Positions 35,943 to 47,292 of a stretch of DNA of 64,000 bases are shown here, one piece after another. Positions within the stretch are counted from its first letter, which is position 1, and each line of letters opens with the position of its first letter. The DNA is from Isoetes taiwanensis (Eukaryota > Streptophyta > Lycopodiopsida > Isoetales > Isoetaceae), in NCBI GenBank assembly GCA_021234155.1, contig JAJEKV010000028.1:10620134-10684133 (forward strand), in the 5' to 3' direction. Position numbers and translations under genes: made by a program. The notes under the pieces are model-generated. The model was given only the letters and a program-made list of their open reading frames with translations. It had not been told where the DNA came from and searched no databases.

Positions 35943-38215
35943 TTTTTTTTTTATTATTATTATACATATACTGATATATGCATAGATACAATATGGTGTG
36001 AACTGGAGCCAAAAGGCTTGGTCCTTTGTCTCGATGTAAACGTTGGGAGCATATCCCTAGTGGAATGGCCAGTATACTACAACCCAGAATATGGCGAATA
36101 TTCTATAGTCAAAGCAAAGGCAATGGCTAGGAACATGGAAACATTGAAAAGTGGAAAAGGAGGAATGTAGAAAACACTTTAAGGTGTCAGATGAGGTAAA
36201 TGCATCTCATGTCAATGTTAAAGCAGTAATCAGTTATTTGAGGCTAAGTGTGAATAGATAAATGTTGAAAGGCAACCATATGGTGAAATTCTGCAAGAGA
36301 ATTTATATAAGGAAAAAACCAAGGCTGTTGGACGTTTAAAGGCAAATGTTTTGAATATAAACTGAAGGGATATTTATGTGGACTGGAATGTTACATAAAA
36401 AGAGAAGAAAAAAATTGTAACGTTTTGATGTATAACAGATGTTAGGGTTCCGTCCGTGCTTTTGGCGAAACTGAAGATGTCTTTTGCTGGCTGACAACTT
36501 ACACCGGCTTTCGAAATTAGAAGATAAGAATTACAGGCTGGATTTTTGCAGAATAGATCTTTCCTAAGGGCCTATGCAGACCATAAGCCCAAAAGTAAGT
36601 ACACGTTTCTTAGTTGAGCATAAATAGAAGATGCTCGGCCAGTTGGGGTCTCAATTCCGCGATCTCTATCAGCATATGTGTGTTTTTGTGCACTCCAAAT
36701 TTCTGAGAGACGGGCAAACTGGAGTTACTGGTGTAATTGATCCTAAAGTTGCAAATAGATTGCAACAAACAAGCATGCAAATATGGAAAACGACACAAAT
36801 GCCGGAGCTATCCATGGAGAACTCGTCAATCAGGTTTTTATTTTTGTTTATTCAGCGTATTTTGACACGTATCAGATCAATAATGGTGGGCTAACTTCAT
36901 ATGAAGTAGATATGGATATGCCTATTACTTGCTTGCTATCTATTATGATGATTTGATCTGGTGTTGATCATGCTAGCCATTAAGAAATTTTTGCATGAGA
37001 TCTAATGCCTAAGACTTTGTGGCATGGCTGGTTCTGCATGTTTTTTCCTTATTTGATTATGCAGGCTTATGTCTTTGGATGAGTTAATATTTTAGAAGTT
37101 ACATCTTGCTAAGGCAGAATACTGTGTTAAACAGTTGAATATACATCAATGGTCTCTTCTGGCTGCACTTTATGAAATAATTGCTGTTTTACTTAATGGA
37201 CCTGGCCAAGTGGGATTAATTATTCCTCCCTTAGGAGAACAGATCATGTTTATTTGTTGGTCTAGTTGATATAAGTATGGCTGCATTTTGGGATGTGTTT
37301 GGATGCAGGAATAGATCTGATGTTAACTCTGCCACAATAACTTAATTATATGCAACCTATACAACATTATTAGGATATGATGAAATCTTACTGAGTTACA
37401 TACATGCATTATGGGTAAAACTCGTAGAGACTCAGAATCACTTGATGTTTGCAGATTTCTAGCGGATGGGTACTAATGATTTTATGAACCTTAATATATT
37501 GGCTTGCATTTATGTGAGAAATACTGGATATTAGCATCCTGCATTGTTATGTAGATATAAATTGGATGCTAAATGTTAACGTCTAGTTGCTTTTGAATTC
37601 CAATAGGAAAATGGAACTGATATACTCCAGATTAAGAACAGGGATATTAATGGAGCAGCCAGTGTAATGTAGCTGTGTTCTAACCTTTATTGTGCTTTGA
37701 CATGCTTTATGTTATGGTACATCTTTTTAAACATGGTGAAGGGGATAACCCAAAAAACCTAATGCTTACCTGTCAGTGCTGTCATTATTACCCTTCTTAG
37801 GCTAATTTTTGGCTGGTTTACTGCAGGTAACAAGGTTTCTTGCTCCATGCTTTGATGTATCTATTTGTCTAAGCTGATGGTTCAAGCAATACAAGTCTTC
37901 AAGTAAGATTATTCCTATGGGATAACAAGATATATATCTGGAACTCATTTATATGTTATATGACTGTCTTAAGATGTTCTTATAGATGTTTATTTCTGAA
38001 AACAGTTTTCTACTGTCTACTCTTATGTAATTATATGAATTTTGAATAAGTTTGAATGAATGATTTTCAAAATAAAGTGTATAATGGTTAAAATTATTTA
38101 ATGTCCTTTTCTTGGCCTAGTAAAATGTTCCTGTCATTTGTCTAGGACTGCTAAAGGCAGACTTAGTATTTTCAAAGGGAAATATTAAGTTTGGAAGTCT
38201 GGTTTCAGATTTGGT

Positions 38216-38296
38216 TTTTTTTTTTTTTTTTTTTTTTTTTAAAGTTTCGCGTAAGCGAAACCGCGAAAAATTTCCGACGTCGGAAAATTTTTTTGC
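38216..38296. repeat. CpG palindromes, right
   Basis: After a 24-nt T run come TTTCGCGTAAGCGAAA (about 38247-38262), CGCGAAAAATTTCCG and the perfect palindrome TTTTCCGACGTCGGAAAA in reverse context (about 38268-38287). The first motif is identical to units in the left array. Confidence 0.8.
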
Positions 38297-38849
38297 CATA
38301 TTTTTGACGTATTATACTTCAAATTGATGCCGTATTATTTGAATAATACGTATTGAGTATAAAACGTATACAGTATTGAACCTATCCCTGATACTAATTA
38401 ACAATAATTAGCTAGGCAATTTAGTTATTAATTAGACATTTTAGCATAGCTAACTTAAATCCTTAATCCATAACGACCCCAAAATACCAGTGGTGACGTG
38501 TCATGTTATTTATACGTACACCGTATAAATACGTAGAATGTCACAGATATTACAACTTGCAAGTGAGAAAGATAATACAATTTGCAAATGAACTCCAATG
38601 CTAAGATGATTAAGATGCTTAAGGAAGATTACTTGAGATAGAATAGTTTCCCTCTTTCCCTCATGACTTTTAGTCATGATGCCCATTTATAAGCAGACGC
38701 TACTCTTGGAAGGGCGAGGCTAAATCTGATCAAGATGAACTTCAGATAACTTGATCTTGTTCCTATAATGTTTCAATTAGTTGATGGAACCGAATTGATA
38801 TAATCGAGCTGCCAAGTTCAAGGCAAAAGAATAATAGTTTATTTGATAA

Positions 38850-39240
38850 AGATAGGTAAAATATTTACATCCACGAAGACCACCAAGGGCCATCTCTAAG
38901 CCCAAACCAAACAAATGAATTATGCCCCATCGAAAAATAATGAGCAACAAACATCAACAGGAAGTCCAAACAATGGAAGAGGGCACGGAGGCTCGAAAAT
39001 AAAGCTGAACAAGAACATTTAGATTATTTGGGTGTAGCCAATCACGGATTTAGAAAACGAGTGGTCCAGAATAATTGTTGCGTCTCCTCCGTAAATTGCC
39101 CATTTCTTTTGCATGCGTGCTTCCTCACTTTGCACAACTCTTCCTTACAGTTACATAGCTGAAGAAGGGATAGGTCTTTATGCTAGACAGTATTTTATTT
39201 TGTTTTAAACAAGTAACATAATTTCTTCATATGGCATCAC
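38850..39240 (-). repeat. LINE-like 3' end, copy 2
   Basis: It starts with (GATA)-like text and ACATCCACGAAGACC. The internal block TTGCCCATTTCTTTTGCATG and TCACTTTGCACAACTC aligns with copy 1 (34976-35400) in the same orientation. The two copies bracket the palindrome-bounded segment. Confidence 0.55.
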
Positions 39241-39684
39241 AATAGCAACTTATAAAACCATTCCGCCAGTAGCAATTGTTATTTGGACTCCGGCTACAAT
39301 CCACAATGTGGGCATACCCCAGTTTTAGAGTGCTCACCAACATGCCTTCCAACAAATATAACCTTAGAAGACCTTCGAGTCTATAAGACAATAGGCCATC
39401 AAGTCTTTACGTGGAGGTTGTTTCTTTGTTCAGGCCTTGGAGAGGCGTCTTCACAAGGAGGTATGGCCTGGAGGCAGGACTATGCTTTGTTTCTTGAAGA
39501 GCTTCTAGTGCAGAATGCATGTTGCAGAGATTGAATTTCCCTGAGAAAAGCGTAGGATTTTGTGGGTTCAAATCTTGCATGAAGGAGATGAAATTATCCA
39601 AGTTTCGACCGGATTTTCCTTACTTCTCTCCAGCAACACTAGCTGTAGTCCTCTGTTTTGACCACTATGATGTTTATAGTCTGA

Positions 39685-41623
39685 TGTGCGTTTTCAACCA
39701 TTGTGTATCATTAGTATTGTTTGCACCATTGGAACTCTCGATTCAATTTTCATTGCAGGTATGCAGGCAGAATTGCTTAAGTGGGCAGGGCCGTCCATAA
39801 TACCAGTGCTGACTGCCTTGTTCAACAAGGCATTACAGGAAGGTTTCCTGCTGCAGTGGACCAATGGCAGAGTTGTTCCCATATATAAGGCAGGTGACCC
39901 ACACTGCCCAGCCAATTACCGAACAATCATGGTCAGTTCGGTGTTTGCAAAATTGCTTCTTTGGGGATTCTCGAAAGGCGGTTGGCCGGCCGGGCGGCGG
40001 CGGCGAGGTGCGGGCCCTCACCCGAGGCGGGATTCGACCCGGCACTCAACCATTGACCACATCTTCACGTTCGCGAACTCGATTGAAGACAGGCCAGAAC
40101 CGCCCGTCGGGATCTATATTGTTGCTTTGTGGATTTTGCGAAGGCGTTTGACAATCGTGCCTCGGGAAAAACTATGGGCAAGATCAGCAACAGCTAGGGT
40201 TTCCTGTGATTTGCGAGAATCACGATTAATACGAGCTATCACGAAAGATGCTCGGGTCGGTTGCAGCAGACAAGCCAACCATTTGATAGTAGTATCGGGG
40301 TTCGTTAGGGATGCCCTCTCTCCCCAACATTGTTTGGGCTTTACATTGATCAATTGGAGAGCTTGGCTTGCTGATAATGGGGGCGATGGAGCTCACCTTC
40401 TCTATCAGATCATCAGACAGTTAATATATGTTGATGATGTGGACCTCCTAGCTTACACACCAGCAGACATGCAACGACATCTCGATGCCCTGGACACATT
40501 CATGCCAAGCGACCGATATGCGCGGCAACCCGCCAAGACTAAGGTGGTTTTCATATCATCTTCACGCGTCGGTAGGGTCCCCTCCTTCGATTCCCATCGA
40601 GGCCAAAATGTGGAAGTTGCATCCACATACAAATATTTGGGAGTGGAGTTTCCTTCTACTATGCACCGACACATCCATACGGGCTACGAGTGACTGGCGG
40701 TTCGGAAGGCACTATATGCAATGCAAAACAATAGTCATAGAGCGGAGTTGTATGATTGGGCCCATCACCACACCTGCTCAAGGTCTTAGTGGAGCCCGCC
40801 TTTTTATACGGGGTGGAAGTATGGGGCCCAAGGTATCACTTGCTACTTGGAATGACTTGGGCAGTCCGAAAAGCCTTCTTAGTACGAGCACTAGGGGTGA
40901 AGTCCACAAATCCCATATCAAATTCTACCGCAGAGACGGGATTCTTGCCTCTTCGAGGGGCGGCCCTTGATCGCCACATTGTCTATTTTCGGAAGATGGT
41001 CAATATGGACGATGCTCGCCTCCCTAAACTAGCTTATATCATGGCAATGGAGCCGCAGCGCCCTCAAGGCCCTTTGGAGGGAAAAGAGAGCTCAATGGTT
41101 GGCTAGATGGAATGTCTTTGGAGCACGGTGCATACATGTGCAAACAGAGGCAGATCGCCATAGCTTGAGGCAATATCTTGACGTTTGCTTCCTCAGCAAG
41201 CTTGGGGATGCCAATGCCCTTGAACAGGTCAAGACAGCACACTACCAGTGCCACATAAATCCTACATTGGAACGAGGCCCGCAATGCTACCTGCGTACCC
41301 ACTTGCCCATGAAAAGGCGCAGACTCATTGCCTCCATTCGCACAGGGGCACATCATCTTCGAATTGAGACGGGCAGATGGATTGGTGAGCCACGCCAGGA
41401 CAGGCTCTGTCAATGCTGCCAAATGGGAGTCATTGAGGATGAATCTCATACCCTTCAAAGTTGCCCAGCATATGATCAAATTCGGACACGATATACTGAG
41501 TTGGTCAGGCCTGGCCAGCCGTTACATGTGACATTGAGCACAGCATCCGTACGGGTCCTGGGATCATATCTTCAGGAGGTTATGGACATGCGAGATCAGC
41601 TATGTCCTCGGGCACACACTTGA
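39685..41623 (+). pseudogene. LINE copy B ORF2 remnant
   Basis: Reading frames 39686-40693, 40756-41106 and 41099-41623 together cover RT palm to C-terminus, in the same order as copy A. YVDD is intact, but frame changes occur near 40690, 40970 and 41100. Between about 39965 and 40050 the sequence is abnormally GC-rich and the protein loses resemblance to the family, then resumes at STIDHIFTF. The copy is not functional. Confidence 0.8.
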
Positions 41624-42400
41624 CATGTATATATACATTGATGTATACTTGTACAGTTTGACAGCATTCTTATTACTGCCACGGTTTTTCCCTCGAAAAC
41701 CCTTCGGGGCGGGGTTTTTTAACCCGGACAGTAATAAGTTTGCTGCGCTCCTTATGGGTCCCATAGGCCGATTGGCCTCAGTCTATGTGTGGCAAAGTCC
41801 TAGGCGCTTCACAGAATTTCCGGTTCAAAAAATGATTTTCCGATTTGCTTGAAATATAGTAGGATATACGGCCGATCAAAAAAGAGGCGTATAAGGATTT
41901 TTCCGATTCATTTTTATATAGGTAGGATTTTTTCTGGTATAAAAAATAAGTTATAGGAGTTTTTAATATGGTTGGTTAGTAAAGAATAAGTTCAGGAATC
42001 AAGGAACAAGTTCCACATGGACACTTCACATCTCATTAGAAGGAGCTAATATGGAAGACTTTTAACTTTGCTGTAGTAAGCTATTCATTAACGAAATATT
42101 ACTCATTAGAGGCACATTTTCCTAGGAACATGACGTATTTATATTATTTTTGCTACAATTTAATACTATATTGTGCCTTCTTTGTAGGCTACAAATTTGT
42201 TTTAGTGTCCTTTTGTTTATGAGATCTGAAGGCAATTTTCCGAACCAAAATTTTATTAGTAGGATAAGTCCCATTCAAATTTGCAGATGCCCGTTCATCC
42301 TAAGACTAGAAGGAAATTTTCCCATTCATTTGAAATACTTTGCCATACACTGGCCTCAGTGGACGATAAAAAAATCATTCTCATTCATTCTCATTCTCAT
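39758..42400 (+). mobile_element. LINE second family, copy B, 5' truncated
   Basis: It starts in RT: MQAELLKWAGPS, ALFNKALQEGF, WTNGRVVPIYKAGDPH and NYRTIMVSSVFAKLL. The catalytic box reads QLIYVDDVDLLA (40427-40438 for YVDD). The C-terminal QCCQMGVIEDESHTLQ at about 41410-41460 is the family Cys/His motif, with one Cys changed to Ser. The 3' UTR GCTGCC-type block lies at about 41675-41770, and the (CATTCT)n tail at about 42373-42400. Several frameshifts break the frame. A 570-bp element sits in the tail. Confidence 0.85.
41783..42352. mobile_element. hAT-type non-autonomous element, 570 bp
   Basis: A perfect 8-bp direct repeat GCCTCAGT (41775-41782 and 42353-42360) flanks it. The termini are CTATGTGTGGCAAAGT and, reversed, CAGTGTATGGCAAAGT: short hAT-like TIRs matching at 13 of 16 positions. 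The repeat splits the LINE 3' sequence GGCCTC(A/C)GTGGA that is continuous in copy A. No transposase is encoded. hAT elements are known for 8-bp duplications. Confidence 0.8.
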
Positions 42401-42751
42401 TGAAAAAAATTTGTGGTCATTGATGTGGCACAAATGAGGGAATATTCAACAGATCAATGGCCACGAACAAAAGATGCAAATAAACCCATAAAGATGCAAT
42501 TTCATTCAAGCATGGACGAACCGTGCAGGTTTAGAACCAAAAAATACATTTCTTATCTATTCCTTAACAGCCTGTCCCGAGATTTTCATTCTAGGAATGA
42601 ATCTCAGACGTTGATTCAAGCGTGAAGAGGGCATGTATGGGCCGTAATAGCTTGGCTGGAATTGTTATCGCCATAACAATTTTGTTATCGCCATAACAGT
42701 CTTCTTGAACACCTATCGGAATAAAAATCTCTTGACAGGCTGTTAAAGCTG

Positions 42752-42846
42752 ATAACAGCCTCTAAACGGCCGTTATGAGCCAGAAAGCGGCCTCGGCCAG
42801 TCGAGGCGGCTTCCTGGCCCATAACGGTCCTTGTAGAGGCTGTTAT
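42752..42846. repeat. 95-bp foldback hairpin
   Basis: Arms 42752-42795 and 42802-42846 are inverted repeats, from ATAACAGCCTCTA to GCGGCCTCG, with few mismatches and a 6-nt loop. Just upstream (42665-42705) GTTATCGCCATAAC occurs twice, itself a palindrome. It could be a small foldback transposon or a structured RNA precursor. It sits about 50 bp before the first exon of the next gene. Confidence 0.75.
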
Positions 42847-42893
42847 TCAGCCCTTATCTATGCTAATTACCGCATAACAATACTCAGCAATCC

Positions 42894-45800
42894 ATGTATC
42901 ATGCCATGGGTATACGTAGTATATTCAACGTGAATACGGCATCACACGACCCCAATTGGAGCACGGGTCTCACCCCTTTATGGACTCGGCTCAAAATTAT
43001 GCTGCTTCCTTATTCTTTAATCCATCCGATAAGGCCCGTTCTTTCACAAGTACTTGATGCTACATTTGAATTAAGATATGCCCATGGCAAGGATACCAAG
43101 AATAAGAAAAAACAACCGGCTGCTGGAACTGATAAATCCAGCAAATTGAAAAATCCATGGAGTGAGGATACTGTAAGGGAAACTAAGAAAGCTACTGGTG
43201 CTTCCAAGGGTGCTGGAAGAAGGGTTTCTGCATTGGGTGTTGAGGGCAGAAGAAATATAAGCAGCAGGAATACTTCAGATAATAGAAATCAGTCTATAAG
43301 CAGCACAGATTCTTCAGATCATGGAAATCAGCATAGGAACCCCTTGTATAGAGCTAGCTCAGGTAATGGATCAACGTCAGAAAGTGGGCATGAGGAGGCC
43401 GAGGCTACTCCACCTGGAAGTGCTATCATTACTCCAATGTTTATTGTTGACAGGGAGGAGGTCTTGCAGCCTGAGGTCAGTTTTATATCACTTGCTTTAT
43501 TCTAAACACTAATGCACAAGGCCTGAATTCGAAATGCACTGGAATGTAATTCCTTTCATAGAAATGCTCAAGAAATTGGAAACAGAATTTTTTCATGCTC
43601 CTCAAATTGCAGCTTATGTCTGGAGGACTTTCAATCTAAAGTTAGATGCCGTGGCCATATGTTGCCTTAGATGGAATTTGCCACTCACTTAGGGCTCATG
43701 CAACAATTGGTTCCAATGTGCATATTAAATGAATCTCCCATACATAATAAGAATGGTTAATACTTTAATGCTTTCTATAGCATCTGGAATTTTATTGGTT
43801 CCTCTTTCTTGTTCAGTAGGCCTAGATCAGTTCCTCCTACGAATCTGAAAGAATCTTGTGAGAGCTGTTCTTGCCTCATCACGTACACAGATTGAGTATT
43901 TTTTATTTTTTCCAAATTTTCCACGTATCGAATCAAAGTTATATAGCCATATAGTTATATACTTTTGAGCACTGAATATAAATTGTTTTCCATAAATTCA
44001 CGTGCTGTATGCCTTTTGAATGTGATAGATGGAAGTAGAAATTATCATGATTTATAATGAGAAGAGCTCCATTTAAGTTCTTGCAAGTTTATCCCATGTT
44101 TCTCATGCCTACATTAATGCCATTAAACCTCAAATATGATGCCGTGGTTGTTATTATTTGTTTGTATAGTCAAGGGTCACTTGACTAAGATGTATTGGTT
44201 TGCTGTCAATAAGGAATTGATTGCCAACCCATCATGGGAGACCTTTGTAGGCAATAGTGCTGGTGTTTGGAGGGGAGTTGGAGCTGCCTTTTCTCCTCAC
44301 ACAGCTGAGATGGAACCAATTGCACTTGGCAAAAGTAACGAATATCTATATGATTTTCGTGTGTGGAACTTGGTGGACCGTTTTAGACCTTCTGAAGCAG
44401 ATGATGCAAAGGAGCATGTTAGCCTTCAAAGAAAGGTACTTTGGAATGCTGGAAATTCTTTTGGTGAAGAAAACTGTCATTCTAAGGAGGAAAAAAATGG
44501 CTCTGCCAACTCACTGGAACATGAGCAGAATGACAGGTGCCAAGTAAGTTATTTTTGTTGGTAAAATTGTTTGCTCTTTTTATTCTTTTGCAAAGACATG
44601 GATATTTGGCTCTCTATTTTACATTGATGGTTTAACTAGGTAGTGCGGGTGAAGTTTGGTGATTTATTGTGTATTATTCTTGGAAATCGTGCTGTCATCT
44701 TCGTCTTGTTTAGTATCTGAGAATTTAAATGGAGATGTTTTCCAAAAGTAATGGTTGTTTGAAATATGAAGTCTGTCTTTCAAAACCAAGAGCAATGTAT
44801 TTAAAGACAACAGATTGTCTGAGAGTGATATGACCATCTATTTTCCCCTCTGAATGCACTCATAGTGATTATCTTGAGAAGTTTCAAAATTGTTTCACAC
44901 TTGCACACATTCTAATGGTCATGTGATGACAGATTGAAGACAGCAGTATGATTAATGGGGATGTTATGGAAGAAGATATTTTGGGGAAAGAGGCTGGTCT
45001 TATCTTCTTTGAGGTACAATTGCTTTCATGGCCAAGTCTCACTGCCAAATCTGGTTTATTACATCATATCTTCTGGGCATCCTTTGTAACATTACATAAC
45101 ACGTCGCATGCTTGTGTGCTTTCTAGATGAATAATAAATTGGCCATAAAGGTTTTTTTTCCTTTTTTTTTCCTCTTATTTCAAGTGGGCATTCATATCTT
45201 TTGCATCACAGGAATGGCTCCCAGCAGAGATAATACTTAAGACGTATCAAATATATACTTATGTATGCAGGATGGTTCATATTCCAGAGGGCCAACAGAA
45301 CTTCTAAGTGACAGTGCCGACTATTACAACACTCCAACCTTTAAAATTGAGCAAGTAAGGCCCCTTAGTTTTATTAAAAGCAAGATGTGAACTTAATATT
45401 TCTTCTTGTTATTTGCCTAGCTTCTGTTATTTGGTATTTAAGCATCTGATGTACAGAACAATACGTTCTATGCAACTTAGTAAAAGGGCCATGGTGAAAA
45501 ATTTGTCAGAGTGAGTCACGCATGATTTTCTCATCTGCCAAAGTCTCTGGTTAGATGATCCGGGGAGAGCTTGACCAGATGTGCTCTACTGTCTTTTGTA
45601 ATAGGTAACTATAACAATGCTGCCTTATGGTGAGAAAGCACCACCGAAGGTTTTAACTTTGCAAGCCCCCACTGTTGGTGCTCGTGGCCATATCTTTATT
45701 GCAACTTTAACACAACCTTAAGCGGATCCATCTTTCTGGCTGATAAGCACTTTATGCTTAAGCTATCTGACCTCTAGTTTATTGCTGTCAGTGTCTTGTC

Positions 45801-46497
45801 AGAGGAGGACATTCTAGACTACATGTGGTGCATACCATCATGGTGGAGAATAAAGGAGAAAATATCCAAATCATGCGCATTGCTGTCCGCCAAGAAGAAT
45901 GGATAGGGCCTTCAAGTTCATTGAATATTAGGTATATTTTGAAGGATTCTGTATGCTGCTTGAGACTGTCCAACATAATAAAGTTAACAGATTTATAAAA
46001 AAAATGTGTAATTTTGAATGAGATTTATTTTACAATGAAGACTTATTTGACATGATAAGGAAAAGGAAATGATATTTTTTCGTTGAATGCTGATTGAATT
46101 AAATGTTTGTGGCAGCCTTACTGGACATACAATAGATTGCTTTTCAGAGAGGCCAAGAGCTATGCCAGTAGAAATGGATGGAAGTTGTAATGTGTTCGAG
46201 GCATGTGCTATGGTTGTTGAAGCAAGCAAATCACTCATCTACACATGCAGAGAAGCCCGGAAGAGAAAAATATTTCCTAAGGCATGCGCTAGTGATGAGG
46301 ATGCCAGTATCTTGTGGCTGAGAGGTGGTGTCTTCACATACGTGGATATTGGTAAAGATGGAAGCCTAACAATAGGCGTAGGGTGGGCAGCTGATGATGT
46401 AGTTCTCATAATTGAACGGATCTATGCACCAACTGGGATGTTGAGACAAGTATGTCTGCAAACAGAGCTGAGAAGCAAACAATTTTTAAAAAACTGA
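42894..46497 (+). CDS. Six-exon gene of unknown function (possibly DUF3598-like)
   Basis: Exons with good splice sites are 44170-44543, 44933-45013, 45271-45354, 45792-45931 and 46116-46449 or to the stop at 46497. All internal joins after 44543 keep frame. The protein has SWETFVGNSAGVWRGVGAAF, EMEPIALG, LIFFEDGSYSRGP, LHVVHTIMVENKG, IDCFSERPRAMPVEMDGSC, WLRGGVFTYVDIG and VVLIIERIYAP. This beta-rich pattern recalls plant and cyanobacterial lipocalin-like DUF3598 proteins, but I cannot confirm it. A first block, 42894-43475 (Ser/Asn/Lys-rich, low complexity), ends at a good donor but does not join 44170 in frame, so it may need another exon or belong elsewhere. The last exon reads through a possible donor (46450) to a stop, so the C-terminus may be shortened. 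Confidence 0.55.
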
Positions 46498-47292
46498 GCT
46501 GCATATATAACTTACATTCGTCTAAAAATAAGAATGATAAACTTACAAAAATTGCACCAGTGAGAAATAAGAATGATAAACCTACAAAAGTTGCACCAAC
46601 TGGTGCTCGCCACGCCCATTCTGAAACATCCTTACATAATCGGACATCATAATGTTGATTTGCCATTTTAGAGACAACATCAACAAAAGTAGCTCAGGCA
46701 TAATGACACTTACAACTTTGGGATCTGCGATGATGCATACACAATTCTTTAGATGCCTATGAATGAGAGATTTATCAATAACTGCTACTCAAGGTAAATG
46801 AATTCTGGAAGTTTTTATTGGGTAAAAAATAAAAAAGAACTTTCAGTGCAGCCAAGGTTAAATGTGCTTCGCACAAAATAGTTGTAGCTTGTAGAAATCT
46901 ATTTAAAAGTGTCTCCCGCTTCTGTATAGAAGACAACCGTTTCCAATTTTAAACAATATTATGCTCTTCGAAAGATCCTTATGATCCTTATGCATATTTG
47001 TTTAAGCCATGCCTACCTTAAGCATATTTATTTAAGGAAGCCGGGCCTCCAATAACATGGCTTGTATTTCCTCCCGACTTCCAGAACGTAGCTTCGACGG
47101 ATCAATGAATGTAAGCAATGCACATTCTATTGTCGATTAGTTGCACGTTCTGGGTGAAATGTCAACGGATGATGCATATGTGAGGCACACAGTAACATGG
47201 AGTGCGGATAAAAAAAAGTTATGCTTGCAGGTTCGAACGTATTTTCTTAACCCCATCGCCATCTTACACACTTAAAGATCTGCAGCTTTTGA
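46498..47292. other. Intergenic, includes likely P450 promoter
   Basis: It has a duplicated AAGAATGATAAAC.TACAAAA segment (46525-46585) and AT-rich sequence. No clear TATA box was assigned. No genes were seen. Confidence 0.3.

Larger units (their letters stand above)
35640..38390. mobile_element. 2.7-kb segment bounded by CpG-palindrome arrays (unclassified)
   Basis: Both ends carry AATACGTATT-like text, long T or A runs and palindromes of the TTTCGCGTAAGCGAAA type: left 35640-35950, right 38215-38390. The interior is ordinary AT-rich DNA with no protein domain; the 87-codon frame at 36631-36894 has no recognised motif. Its symmetrical ends suggest a mobile element of a type I cannot name. 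Borders are approximate. Confidence 0.4.

Noticed and set aside
36631-36894. 87-codon frame inside the palindrome-bounded segment
   Set aside because: No motif, no neighbouring exons and an ordinary length for chance; not called a gene.
46406-46666. Minus-strand frame with repeated hydrophobic text
   Set aside because: The repetition comes from a duplicated AT-rich segment opposite the last exon; not a membrane protein.
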